This document shows, piece after piece, positions 21,720-32,501 of a DNA stretch of 64,000 bases (positions are counted from its first letter, which is position 1; every line of letters begins with the position of its first letter). Origin of the DNA: Puccinia triticina (Eukaryota; Basidiomycota; Pucciniomycetes; Pucciniales; Pucciniaceae). The notes below the pieces were generated by a model, which saw nothing but the letters and a program-made list of their open reading frames with translations, was not told where the DNA came from and ran no database searches. Where the stretch lies: NCBI RefSeq assembly GCF_026914185.1, contig NC_070561.1, positions 4,650,001 through 4,714,000 on the forward strand, given 5' to 3'. The translations under genes and the position numbers were made by a program.

Positions 21720-23674
21720 TTAGTTCAAGAGCTTAGTGATTCTTTCAATCTCATCTATAGACTTTCCAGCATCTAAAAACTTGGCAAACAACTCCATCTT
21801 CTTTGACCTATTCTCTTGAGAACCTTGGAAATTGAGTTTTTCCAATTCAAACTTTTGATCTTTGTCCCTCTCCTCCTTCTCCAAGGTCACCTTCTTCTCC
21901 TCCAACTTGATTCCATGATCCCACTTTTTTACCTCAAGTTCCTTTGTATAATTGAATTTCTTTTCGTCCAAATTGATTCCTCTACTATCCTTTTCAATCA
22001 ATAGATGATACTTCATCTTCTCAAAGTTTAGATTCTCTCAAGCAACCTCAGACTTGCCTAAATTAAACACATCCAAAAAAATTGCATCAATTACAATTCC
22101 AAACAAAAATTCAATAGGATGACGGACCAGCTTCCCTCTTCAATGTGTAATCTTCATAGGCAACAAAAGGACTAGGAACACTGCTTTGGCAAGACTGGCT
22201 TTTAGGGTTGATGTTTTTGGAGTTTGAAGCTCGGCATTTCCCTTTATTTGGACTAGGCCTCAGAGTTTCAGAAGATGTGTTGTCATTTGTCAAATCTTCC
22301 AAGGCAAGCTCAGCAGCTGTCAAACCAGTGGATGAAAATTTGTGCTTCTTCTTTCTTGAAGCTGGTTTCTTAGGTCGACTAGAGTCTTCATCAGTTGTAT
22401 CGTGTACTGCAACCTTGGCAGCTGAGAACGATGTGGACTTCTTCTTCTTTGCTGCAGTTTTCTTTGTTGGGCTTGCAGCTTCACTTTGATTGGAATCGTC
22501 CTTTTGAGAAGGTTTGGTGAAAGCTGTCAAAGTTGATTTATAAAGTTCCTTGCGCTTCCTCTTTGATCCCATTTCCTTTGATGGAGAGTCGTTCAAATCA
22601 TTGTTGTCTTGCAGGCCACTATCTTGTGAAGTGTTGTTGAGATTGATTTGAGAGGCCAGATTGATTGTTTTAGAATTTCTTCCGGTGTTGATAACATTGT
22701 TGCCTGATGGAAGGCTATCACATTGTTGAACAAACAATTTCTTGGAAAGCTGGACAGGAGCATGTATCAGTAAACATTATTTCAATGAATTTGATTTCAA
22801 TTAAAAACGTACATCTAATCTTGCCACAGCTTTTGGATCTCCTTGATTTTCATTTGAATGATCTGAATGTTTGCTCTAAGAATTTCAATTTGTATTCAGT
22901 TTAGTTATGAAATAAAACAATTTTTATGAATGATTTAGGTGTGCTTACACTCACTTGATTCTCCTCAACATACTCAATTGAGCTATCATCATCAGAGGTT
23001 GGTTTGGATCCATTTTTTTGATGCTTCTTTGGACTTCTCAACAAAGGATCGATTGCGGAGGAGTTTGATTGCTTCTCTTCATTGGAGCCGTCAGAGCCGT
23101 CTTGGTTTTTGTCATCTGAATGATCCTCAGAAGAATGACTTGAATCCTCTGCATCTTTCCAACACCAAGGATTCACATCTGGACAATTACCGAATAAGTC
23201 GTCCATTTCAGCATAAAGGGCACACATGCTGTCAAGCTTCTCAGCAATCGTACTGATTCCAGCTTGTCGATTGTTGGGGGTTAGACCAAATCCAGTAGAA
23301 AGTGATTGTGTATGAGCCTTCTTGTATTTTGTCCGGTAAGACATGAATCGATCTTTCATTTGTCAAGGTGTGAGATCGATTTTTGAGGGAGACTGATTGC
23401 AAAGGTTGATAGCCATTAACTCGTAACCATTGATCTTCCCTTTAACTGGTCGTCCAACTTTAGGGGCCTTGTCGTCTGCAAAACAAGCGATGTAGTTTTT
23501 CCTGTCTCTGAGCCAGTTGATTATGATAAGGTAATCTTCTCGCTTCAGATGACCTTGGGTAGTAGTGATTTTGTCCCCCTCTCCTGAATTGTTCTTTGGG
23601 AATTGGTTCTTAAGGAAGGACCTTGATTCCTTCCGTGTTGGTTTCTTTGCTGCCAAAAATTTGTTTCGGGCCAT
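21720..23674 (-). pseudogene. Harbinger Myb/SANT-like partner gene, two in-frame TGA
   Basis: The second gene of PIF/Harbinger elements, a DNA-binding protein that acts with the transposase. It reads from MARNKFLAAKKPTRKES at 23674; REDYLIIINWLRDRKNYIACF and MKDRFMSYRTKYKKAHT form the Myb-like trihelix. Then comes an acidic Ser/Asp linker, a Lys-rich stretch with nuclear-signal-like KRKRK and KKKKS, and a C-terminal coiled coil (ELEVKKWDHGIKLEEKKVTL) ending MELFAKFLDAGKSIDEIERI at 21720. Predicted introns: after EENQ (about 22949 to 22876), after AVARLD (about 22812 to 22754) and in the C-terminal part (about 22122 to 22066). The only lesions are TGA at 23363 and 22038, both where Arg fits. 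It ends in a natural TAA. Confidence 0.75.
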
Positions 23675-24021
23675 TCTGTTGGTATGATGAAGAAGGATGA
23701 GAAAGAGATCAATGGGATCAAAGGTATAAGTATACTTTGAATGGATGTGGAGTTGAAACTTACCTTGAAAAAACAGATTAGAATGAAGTCGGGGTGGTTG
23801 AGGTTGGTGTGTGGATGATATTTTGGCTGGGATGATTTGATTCGTACTTCAAAATCAGATGTATTTGGTTAAGAACAGGTATTTTTTTTTGTCTTATATT
23901 TGACAGGCCCTGGCCAAAAAAGAACCTTTTTTTGCTTTTGCAATTGAGGATTTTGCAATCAAGGATTGCGTGAGACCCGTTGATTAGGTAATGGTGGGTT
24001 TGGTCATATTTGATACCCCCT

Positions 24022-24362
24022 ATTGATCATGTCCATAGCTGCTGCAATTAGTTCCCAAGTGTTATAATTTTTAAAAGCCTGTTTTAAAATGATCCCAAGA
24101 CCCCAATTTACTAAACAGAATCATGACAAAGGTGGAATGGAATGTCATATAGGTTTACCTCATTGAGCCTTTGTATTAAACATATGTATAACAGTGCTCC
24201 AAAGACAAGCAATGTGGTTTTATGGGGTGAGATGGCTTCTGGTGCTCTGTTGAGAGGTTCTAAGAAGCTACAAATCTGTTCAACTTTCTTGCATTCATTG
24301 GGAGAGAGAATGTATTTTTCTTTCAGAATACCAAGCTTGTGTGAGCCGGACGTGATATACAC
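24022..24362 (-). pseudogene. Relic hAT transposase, middle part
   Basis: Minus strand encodes EQICSFLEPLNRAPEAIS and FGALLYICLIQRLNEV, the counterpart of RQLCDFLEPLSKATKLMS and APVYTWIMEKLQEV in the intact hAT at 28973-31097. After an intron-sized gap, WELIAAAMDMIN runs to the Harbinger edge and continues at 15383. No N-terminal part is recognisable beyond 24362. Confidence 0.7.
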
Positions 24363-24648
24363 ACCATTCCTTCTCTCCTATTTTCTGTGCCACTCATTGT
24401 AATTTTTGCTTATTTTGTTTTTCTGAATGTTTACCACCCTTGTGATTTTTCAGGGGTTTTTTGTGTGCACTCCTTCATTTTTGAAACTCAATAACAAGAA
24501 GCGGTATGAGTGGTATCATCTGAGGCACAAGCAGAATCAAAGCTCCAAATCTTGAACTTCAATAAATGTTTTTGACTCCTTGCAATCAAGATTTTGCAGT
24601 GAAAGAAACACTGAAAAATCAACAATAAATGCAGAAGTATCATGTATG

Positions 24649-24800
24649 GTCTTGCAAGCGGGTCTGGGCACATGCCAAAGTCCCACTTGGCCGAGCGCCA
24701 CTGGGGCTTTAATATGTGCCCAGGGACTTGATTGGGTAGGTTGGGCGGGCGCCGCATCTTGGCACATGTCCAAGGCCCGCTTGGCCGATATCAAGCGCTG
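24649..24800 (+). repeat. Dispersed repeat family C, copy 1
   Basis: GTCTTGCAAGCGGGTCTGGG, GGCACATG, CCCGCTTGGCC and CTTGGCC-type motifs reappear inverted at 28010-28195 (CCCAGACCCGCTTGCAAGAC). Rich in CTTGGC/GCCAAG half-sites. The DNA from 24363 to here and on to 24970 holds no gene. Confidence 0.6.
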
Positions 24801-24970
24801 GGCCAATAGGATCACCAACCATCAACTATTGACTCAACTTCTGCTGCACTTTGATCCAGTTCTGGCCTCATTGTACAAACTTCAAGGTGGGCTGTTTCTT
24901 TTTTTACATGACTTTTGATTTCTCTATTTTTTCTTGTTGACCACTCTCTACATGCTGTACTGCTTTCTAG

Positions 24971-26240
24971 ATGTCAGGATCTAACATCATGGATTCAACC
25001 GACTTGGAAATTCAAGCTGAAAAGGAAGAGGCCCGTGAACTTGCTAAAAAGCTCCAAGATCTGAATCAAAAAACTTTCCATAAATAAATGCTCCAGAAAG
25101 CTAAAGGTAATCTCAACAAAAAACAAACTTACAAGAACAATTGTCTGACGCACAAGGAGCGCAAACGTAACACCATCATCAAGCCTGAAGTCCAAGAGCT
25201 CATCTGCAAAAATGTTGTCGGAAAAGGAATGAAGATTTGTGATGCCATAAATACTTTTGATGTCTCCCGACGCCAAATCCAGCACATCAAGGCCGAAGAC
25301 CCCAATCTTGTCAAGACACACAAGAAGCGTCTGGGAAAATTTACCAATGAGATGGCGACAGAGCTTCTTCTTCAACTCAAGGAAAAGTTGACCACCACAT
25401 TATCCAAGATGGCAAAATTTGTTAAGGACCGCTTCAATGTGAAAGTTTTGACACAGGCAGTTAGTAACCTGATCCACGACATGAACAAATTGTGGAAGCA
25501 GGTTACCAATATCCCTGCTTCGTGGAACGAGCGCCAATTGATTGAACAGCAGGCAAACTTTGTCCATCGCCGTGGCTTAGATCTTGGTTGCAAGATTATT
25601 TTTGTCAATGAATCTGGATTTGATCTCCATTCAGGTTGAGCATTTGGATACTCTCCTTCTGGTCAGTCTCTTTTCCTATTTTTCATTTCAGTTGTTGTTT
25701 TTACATTTATTTTTGAGCTTATTTTGATTTGTTTTTTTTTGGGGGGTTGATCAAGGTCAACCTGCTGTCTTGAGCCTTGTGCCCAAGGCCAAGCAGGTGA
25801 CCTTGATAGGGGCCCTGTCGGACAAGGGCTTTGTTTACCACGAACTGCTCAACGCCGACAATACAAAGGCAAAAGGGGTCGGTGCCAATGATTTTTGTTT
25901 GTTCCTCAGTAGCCTCGGTGCTTGGTTGCCGCAGGAATCAATAATCATCATGGAAAACGCACCAATCTACCAAGGCAACCGCTTCGAGGAGGTCAAAGAA
26001 TCACTGACCACCTCAAAATCAATCAAAATCGAGTTTCTCCCTCCGTACTTGCCATTCCTTAACCCAATCAAGTACAGTTTACACTCAATCAAAAACTACG
26101 TCCAATCCAAGGAGCCACCTAATCAAGCGTCATTGGTTTTGGAAATCAAAAAAGCAATTGAGGAATCAATCACCCCAGAGAAATCACAGAATTTCATTTC
26201 TCACTGTCAGCGCCTGTACCGCCCCTGTTCTGAGCTCTAA
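24971..26240 (+). pseudogene. Tc1/mariner-type transposase with lost catalytic residues
   Basis: DDE transposase related to Tc1/mariner. The N-terminal helix-turn-helix zone includes DAINTFDVSRRQIQHIK. The catalytic half shows IIFVNESGFDLHSG, AFGYSPSG, then after an intron (25662-25755) QPAVLSLVP, LIGALSDKGFVYHELL, IIIMENAPIYQGN and FLPPYLPFLNPIKYSLHSIK, matching the usual VDE, MDNA-IH and PPYSP-LNPIE motifs. All three acidic residues are changed (D to N, D to E, E to K). TGA at 25637 sits where Arg is expected, and a TAA interrupts the start region near 25087. The frame is otherwise open to the TAA at 26240. No terminal repeats were identified. Expression could at most yield an inactive DNA-binding protein. 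Confidence 0.75.
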
Positions 26241-26472
26241 GTGCTCACTGGGCCAATCTTGACTTCCCCAGCTCATTAGTTATTTTTTAAATTTACTTAT
26301 TCTTATTACTCAATAGTCAAAAGTTCAAAAACAAAATAAAAACATGTAAATAACAAAAAAAAAATGATGTTGTAAAGAGTGTACACAATATTTAGCAATC
26401 AATAAAATAGCCTGAATTTTTGCAAGAGAAACCCGGTTGTTTTGCACTGATTGTTGTCTGTTGACCATCCCA
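26241..26472. other. No gene seen
   Basis: AT-rich tail after the transposase relic; nothing recognised. Confidence 0.4.
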
Positions 26473-26477
26473 TCCAG

Positions 26478-27638
26478 TGTCAGCCGGGCTACTATGATAA
26501 GTTAGAGCCCGGCTAACAATGCTAGCATATGTAGTAGCGGCGCAAAGGGCCGCTAAAGATAAGATAGAAAATACATTCTTTCACTAATAGTAGTGGCGCA
26601 GAGCGCCGCGCACAAGGATAGAAAGGGTATTCATTAATGAATATTAATTGCAGCGCAGAAGCGCTGCGCACCAGAAACTATGCAATACATATCCCCTCAA
26701 ACCTTAAACCAAGTTGAGGGGTGAATAGTAGAACTCCAGCCGAAAACGGCCGGAGAACCAGTTATGAATTGGTTGAAACCCGCTCTCAAGGTAAGAGAAC
26801 GGGTTGCGAGACATTCTCCAGTTTGATCAAACTAGGAGACACGACAACAGAAGGACCGATGTGAAACGGCCGGAGGAGTGTAGCAGTAAAATGAACTACT
26901 GAATCTCTCCGGCCGCAGATGAACAGTCCAAGAATGACTAGAAAATCAAATACCCTCCCTCAGATCAAGGGAGAGAACCCGTCATCTCCAAAAGATGAAT
27001 GACAGGAGTGATGTGGATCCTAGAATCCTCAAACGCTCCTGTCCACGCTCTACTCCTCCGGCCGAAGAGCCAAAGGAAGAATAACTAAACAGAGCTACAA
27101 CCCTACTGGTTGTAGCTCAAACATATAAATGGGGGCCTTTGGGCGATTCAAGGTCCCCCAGATACATTTATAACCACTTCAAAGCTTTGGCCGTCTTGCC
27201 CTCGTCTAATCAACCTGTGCGCCAGCCGGACCTTGCCTTGACCTCGGTTTACTTGAATTGGTAGTCTTTTTTACCGCAGACCCTCGCTGAGAGTAAGTCT
27301 GCGTTTTTTCCCTTTTCTATTGGGATTTTATCCCAAACTATCTCCTGGGTGCGAGTAATCGCGCAACTACCCCCTTTCCAAGGGCCCCAGACGTCACAGG
27401 TATTAAAACAACCCCTGCGCATCTAGTGCGCAGGCCCTGTAAGAACCGCGGAGGGCACTAAACCACCCCAGGCGCCCCTGGCCCCTGTGTTAACCCCTTT
27501 TTTTGGGTTCATTAGAAGTGACTGCCCTCAGTTACTTCGTACTTTTACCGCGCATTTGCTGCGCGCTCCATTGCACCGTGCACAGTCACTGGTGTAGCTA
27601 GAGGAGTACAAGTACTCTTGGCATCACCGCGCCTGACA
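26478..27638. mobile_element. Solo LTR, 1161 bp
   Basis: Begins TGTCAGCCGGGCTAC and ends GCGCCTGACA, so the tips are TGTCAG...CTGACA. It is flanked by the perfect 5-bp duplication TCCAG (26473-26477, 27639-27643). There is no internal coding. A TATAAAT near 27124 could be the LTR promoter. Its tip shares GCCGGGCTAC with the LTRs of both Gypsy elements, indicating kinship. Left by recombination between two LTRs. Confidence 0.85.
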
Positions 27639-28009
27639 TCCAGCCACCAATAAGATCAACCTCAACTCGTAACAACAGCACTGCCGGGGAGAGGAAAGAG
27701 TGCTCGTCATGAGCAAGCAACAAGCTCAGTGTGTCCAGCTTCGCTAGCTTTGACTCGCTCATCCTGCGCCGATTCACGCGACTGTCCGCAACCCAACCTC
27801 ACTATCCACGCAGCCCAACACCCTGGCCTCATGGTCTGTCGGCTTCAACCCAAGGACCCGCAGTGGTGGATGCTTGCCCAGCCGGAGTGCCAGCTGCCCT
27901 CTCGTCTTCCCAAAGGCCTCAGGTTTATGGAACCAAAGGCTTACTTTATTTTAGTCCCTCTTTGACAAATCCCATTTTTGGGTGCATCAAGTTTGGCGGG
28001 TGTGGCACC

Positions 28010-28195
28010 CTTGCTTGGCATTGGCCCAGCAAGGCTTTGTCCCGAACCCCACAAGCTTTGTGATGTGCCAAGCGGGGGTTGGGAATGTGCCAGGCGGGCT
28101 TGACAATTGGCCAAGCAGGGTTTGGGATCGGCCATGTGCGCTTGGCCTTTTTTTGGCCCAACTTTGGCATGTGCCCAGACCCGCTTGCAAGACCA
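28010..28195 (-). repeat. Dispersed repeat family C, copy 2
   Basis: Inverted relative to 24649-24800, with CCCAGACCCGCTTGCAAGAC at the right end and multiple TTGGCC/GGCCAA-like half-sites (GCCCAGCAAGG, GTGCCAAGCGGG, TTGGCCAAGCAGGG). No gene in 27644-28207. Confidence 0.6.
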
Positions 28196-28649
28196 TAATA
28201 AAGCTTTGGATGTACTTTGCGCACTGCGAAAAACTTGTCACACACTGCAGGGGGCATCCACTTGACGTCCCAGCCACAGTGCGCAGTAGCTCAAAACGCT
28301 TTGCGCACTGCAAATGAAAAAGCTTGAAAATCCCCTTTTTTTTCTGCCAGCCGGCAGAGGGGATTTTTCTTGCCCCTCCTTCATTTTCCTGGGGTATTTG
28401 GACCCCTCAGCATGATGTAGAAAAAGGATGATAAAGAAATACAAAAACTAAGCGGAGCGCCTCCCCGGGGAGCCCCCCCGTGGATTTTCAACCTGCCCAA
28501 AGTCCATGAATTGGGTACACAGCCCCTCGAAAACAGAGTTTGAGGGGCAGAAGTACATACCCCATGACTTCGCCGTGCTGATGGCCGGCACAGGCTGGTC
28601 CCGGAGCGGAGTACAACATGCAAACTCCCCCGATGACCGGCCAGCACCC

Positions 28650-28778
28650 AGGGGGAGTGCAAATCACCGGTCATCGAGTGGATTAAGCAGTCTTCTTGAT
28701 GACTGGAACGGTCCCGGTCATCGAGAGAAGTAAACACACCTCTCCATGAACGGGACCGTTCTGGTCATCGAGAGGAGT
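28650..28778. repeat. Palindromic minisatellite array 3, left remnant
   Basis: Units of GATGACCGG...CCGGTCATCGAGAG type, cut off at 28778 by the hAT insertion; continues at 31378. Confidence 0.85.
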
Positions 28779-31369
28779 TAAGGTTCTGATCCGGTGCCTC
28801 GGAGCCGGATATCATCCATCCCGCACCCAAACCCTGGTAGTATCCGGAATCCGGTCGGATACTTCCGGATACCTTCCGGAATCAACAACCAAAGCCCCCA
28901 GGAGTGAGGGGACTCTTGTGGACTGCCCAAGTACATTTCGACAAGCCTCTCAAGCTCCTTGGATTTGAAATCATGCCCGCTCAACGCCGACAACGTTCCA
29001 GCTCCAAAAATTCCAGTCCTTCTTCAGAGTCCGACTCCGACGATGTGTGCGTTGTCAAAATAATCCAGCCGAATAATGACAAGCCAACAAAGGATGGTCA
29101 ATCAGTAGCCAGCTCTTGGGTATGGAAATACTTCAAGCCTCAGGATATTGATGGGAAAAGATGGAATGTCTGTCAGGCCTCGCTTATTCCTAACGGTACT
29201 GCAGTCTGCCATGCAAAAATCACCCCCGACAAACGTGGATCCACCAAAAGTATGAGTAATCACTTGCTCAAAAAACACGGAATAAAGAAGAACAACGCAC
29301 GTGAGGTTGGCTCTCTAGTCCGGTTCCTCGACAAAAATAAAAATGTCGCATTGGAAAAGCTTAATCGAGAGAGCTTGCTATGTTCTGTTGCTCAATACGT
29401 GGTCCGATGCCATATCTCTTACCAAACCGTCAAACACCCGGATTTTCGAAAAATGCTCGAATTGTGCAACCCAGAGACAAAAAACCTTTTCCCCTCGGCT
29501 GATACGTTGAGTAATTTCATTCTCACAATGTTTGTGAATGGTCAGCAAGCCCTCAAGAGTTTACTCCAGAAAGTCCCCTCAAAAATTAGCTTGACATGCA
29601 ATGGTTGGACCTCACCAAGCAATGAATCTCTACTTGGAGTCACTGCTCACTGGATTGAAAACTACGAGCTTAAATCAATCATATTGGCGACAAAGCTCAT
29701 TGATGGTTCCCATTCTGGAAAAAACCTAGCCTCTCATCTCACTGAAGCCCTCAAAACGTACGGAATATCACGAAAAATCTTTTGTATAACGGCCGATAAT
29801 GCGTCAAATAACGGGACCATGGGAGAAGAACTCAGCAATCTCTTTGATTTCGATTATACAAACTACTTGCTCGGATGTATGCCGCATGTCATCAACTTGG
29901 CAGCCAAAGCTGGCATCAAGGCCTTCTTCAAGAAGGTACCTTCCGAATCTGATACTCCTTGCGCATTCGCTGGTATTCTCAGCAACCCGCCTCCTCAAGT
30001 CGATATGTCTAGCCTCATTTCTCGAATCAGCAAGCTAACAACATACTTGAAACAATCATCGCAAAAAGCTGCTGCATTCAAAGATCTCAGCAAAGCTTTG
30101 AACGGTGAACCTCTTGTCATGGTGGTCGATGTGTCTACTCAATGGAACTCTACTTTTGAGATGCTTGACCGAGCATATAGGATCCGTGCGACCATCCGAT
30201 TATTCTGTGAAAGGAACTCGCTATCTGACAAGTACGATCTTTCGGACTGCGAATGGGAAAAGATACGACAACTTTGTGACTTTCTGGAGCCCCTATCCAA
30301 AGCAACCAAATTGATGTCTCGAAGTAAATTTCCTTCAATGATGCTAGCCGCTCCAGTTTATACATGGATTATGGAAAAGCTACAGGAGGTAAAGATACGT
30401 TCCATTTTTATCTTTTAACCCATCCAACTGACATTGTATCCATTCCTGATGTCAGGCTTGCTCGTATAATTCTTGGGAATTGATCCCAGCTTCAAAAATT
30501 ATGATTGCGAAAATCAAACAGTACTTCGATCTTGCGGTGAAGAAGCCCGTTTACCTCTGCTTGACCTTGCTTGATCCTTGCATCAAGACCAACCTTTTTA
30601 ACGATAGCCTACTCGATGCCGTCAACATGAGCAAGGAGGAGATCATCACTATGTTCAAAGATGCAGCGGAATGTTTCAGTAACAATTCAACGTACGCGGA
30701 AACAGACTCGCCGATGAATAAAAACAAGTTGCACGATCTCAAAAGTAGCTTGTCAATCAGCTCATCTCTATTTAAGAAGAAAAAGATCAAAATTACTTGC
30801 CTTCAGGAAGAAATCACGTCATACCTTGAATCCAAATGTGAAGAAGAGGCTTGCGAGCCCCTAGAATATTGGAAATGGAACTCGAAAAAGTTTCCGAGTC
30901 TTTCCAGTATAGCTCAAACATACCTGGCAGCCTCGGCTTCCAGCACCCCCTGCGAGCGTGCGTTCTCGGTTGGTCGACATGTTCAAGATTACAGCCAAAA
31001 CCGAATGAAATCCACAACCCTCGAGTCAATCATTTGTTTACAGAACTGGATTGACAACGGTGTCATCAGTATCTCCAACAGTGAAAATTTCAAATAGAAT
31101 TGTTTTCTTTCTCTATTCCGATGAGGTCTTTAGCCTCATCATCATAAAAATGCAATGTGACACCTTCCTTACACTTCGGTATACAAACATGTGTCAAAGA
31201 AACCTTGTCAGAACCTTTGAAAAAGCCCATTGCAGCCTCTACGTCTGCAATGGGGAGAACTAAAATATCCGACCGGATACCGGATTCCCAGCGGCCCTTC
31301 CCGAACCCGGATCCGGTCTGCGGGGCCTCCGGATACCACCGGATCTGCGGGGTCCGGATCGGAACCTTA
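28779..31369 (+). mobile_element. Complete hAT transposon, 2591 bp
   Basis: Ends TAAGGTTCTGATCCGG and, inverted, TAAGGTTCCGATCCGG; perfect 8-bp target duplication AGAGGAGT (28771-28778, 31370-31377). TAAGG fits the hAT tip consensus. Subterminal zones contain many TCCGGAT/ATCCGG repeats. A single intact transposase gene fills the interior, so this copy looks autonomous. Confidence 0.93.
28973..31097 (+). CDS. hAT transposase, apparently intact
   Basis: Exons 28973-30388 and 30456-31097 with a 67-nt GT-AG intron in phase 0; 685 aa from MPAQRRQ, or 708 aa if the in-frame Met at 28904 is used. A BED-type zinc finger at about residues 45-105 shows SWVWKYF, C...C in WNVCQASLIPNGTAVCHAKI, and HLLKKH. 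The RNase-H-like core follows (FCITADNASNNGTM with the second acidic residue, GCMPHVINLAAK, DVSTQWNSTFEMLDRA). The C-terminal dimerisation domain reads YLAASASSTPCERAFSVGRH and STTLESIICLQNW. The N-terminus is Ser-rich and acidic. No stops or frame breaks. It would excise and reinsert its own element and any copies sharing its ends. Confidence 0.9.
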
Positions 31370-31377
31370 AGAGGAGT

Positions 31378-32050
31378 ACACACACCTCTTGATGACCAGA
31401 ACGGTCCCGGTCATCGAGAGGAGTAAACACACCTCTCAATGGCCGTAACGGTCCCGGTCATCGAGAAGAGTAAACAAACCTCTCGATAACCGGAACAGTC
31501 CCGGTCATCGAGAGGAGAAACTCTTGGTGACCGGAGCAGACCTGGTCATCAACACTTAATCCGCTTGATGAACGGGTCTGCTCCAGTCACCGAGAGGAGA
31601 AGCACTCCCTCAATGACCGGAGCGAACTGTTCAAGGAGAGGAGTGATGAACGGTTCCCTCCGGTCATTGAGGGGAGTCTTTACTCCTCTAAATGACCGGA
31701 ACAGACCCGGCCATCGAGAGGAGGATCACTCTTGATGACCGGCTCTTTACTTCCCCAGGTCATTGAGAGAAGATTAAAGACTCCTCTTGATGACCGGGTC
31801 TGTTCCAGTCGTTGAGAGGAGGAGTGTTTCCTCCTCTCGATGACCGGAATGGACCCGTTCATCGAGAAGAGGGTTTAATGCTCTGAGTCTCGATAACTGG
31901 AACGGTTCCGGTCATCGAGAGGATCATTTGGCCCTCTTGATGACCGGAACGTTCCCGGTCATTGAGATGACCATTTAGCCCTCTTGATTACCGGGACCGT
32001 TCCAGTCATCGACAGGAGTGCTTAATCCACTCGATGACCGGTGATTTGCA
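31378..32050. repeat. Palindromic minisatellite array 3, right part
   Basis: About 14 units near 47 bp such as CCTCTTGATGACCAGAACGG then CCCGGTCATCGAGAGGAGTA. Mixed orientation; the same core as arrays 1 and 2. Confidence 0.88.
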
Positions 32051-32501
32051 CTCCCCCTGTGTGCTGGCCGGTCATCGGGGGAGTTTGCATGTTGTACTCC
32101 GCTCCGGGACCAGCCTGTGCCGGCCATCGGCACGGCGAAGTCATGGGGTATGTACTTCTGCCCCTCAAACTCTGTTTTCGAGGGGCTGTGTACCCGATCC
32201 ATGGACTTTTGGCAGGTTGAAAATCCACGGGGGGTGCGCCCCGGGGAGGCGCTCTGCCTAGTTTTTGTATTTCTTTATCATCCTTTTTCTACGTCATGCT
32301 GAGTGGTCCAAATACCCCAAGAAAATGGAGGAGGGGCAAGAAAAATCCCCTCTGCCAGCTGGCAGAAAAAAAAAGGGGATTTTCAAGCTTTTCATGTGCA
32401 GTGCGCGAAGCGTTTTGAGCTACCGCGCACTGTGGCCGGGACGTCGAGTGGACGCCCCCTGCAGTGCGCGACGAGTTTTTTGCAGTGCGCGAAGTACATC
32501 C

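Larger units (their letters stand above)
15384..24021. mobile_element. PIF/Harbinger element, 8.6 kb, with nested content
   Basis: Left end AGGGGGTATCAAATATGA and right end, inverted, AGGGGGTATCAAATATGA are identical for 18 bp and continue with ACCATTAC-type similarity. ATT flanks both sides (15381-15383, 24022-24024). Removing the element rejoins a hAT transposase reading frame. It carries the two genes expected of the superfamily, a DDE transposase (15888-17155, plus) and a Myb/SANT-like protein (21720-23674, minus), converging on a middle of 4.5 kb with tandem repeats and a TET-like pseudogene. Both genes are disabled only by in-frame TGA codons. The size is large for the family, so the middle is probably acquired or nested DNA. 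Confidence 0.85.
28208..32501. mobile_element. Long inverted-repeat element hosting palindromic array 3 and a hAT
   Basis: Arms of roughly 500 bp, 28208-28700 and 31990-32501, are reverse complements: each contains GGATGTACTT, GCGCACTGC, AAAGCTTGAAAATCCCC, CCCCTCGAAAACAGAG or its equivalent, and GCCGGCACAGGCTGGTCC. Inside lie palindromic units, and within those an intact hAT with its own 8-bp duplication. Without the hAT the element is about 1.7 kb. The outer target duplication is not clear by eye. It has no transposase of its own, so it is non-autonomous. Confidence 0.75.

Noticed and set aside
15384..24021. Recoding of TGA as an amino acid in the Harbinger genes
   Set aside because: TGA stops also hit unrelated elements, always where CGA fits and mostly in TCG context, and catalytic losses show the same mutation; deamination is simpler.
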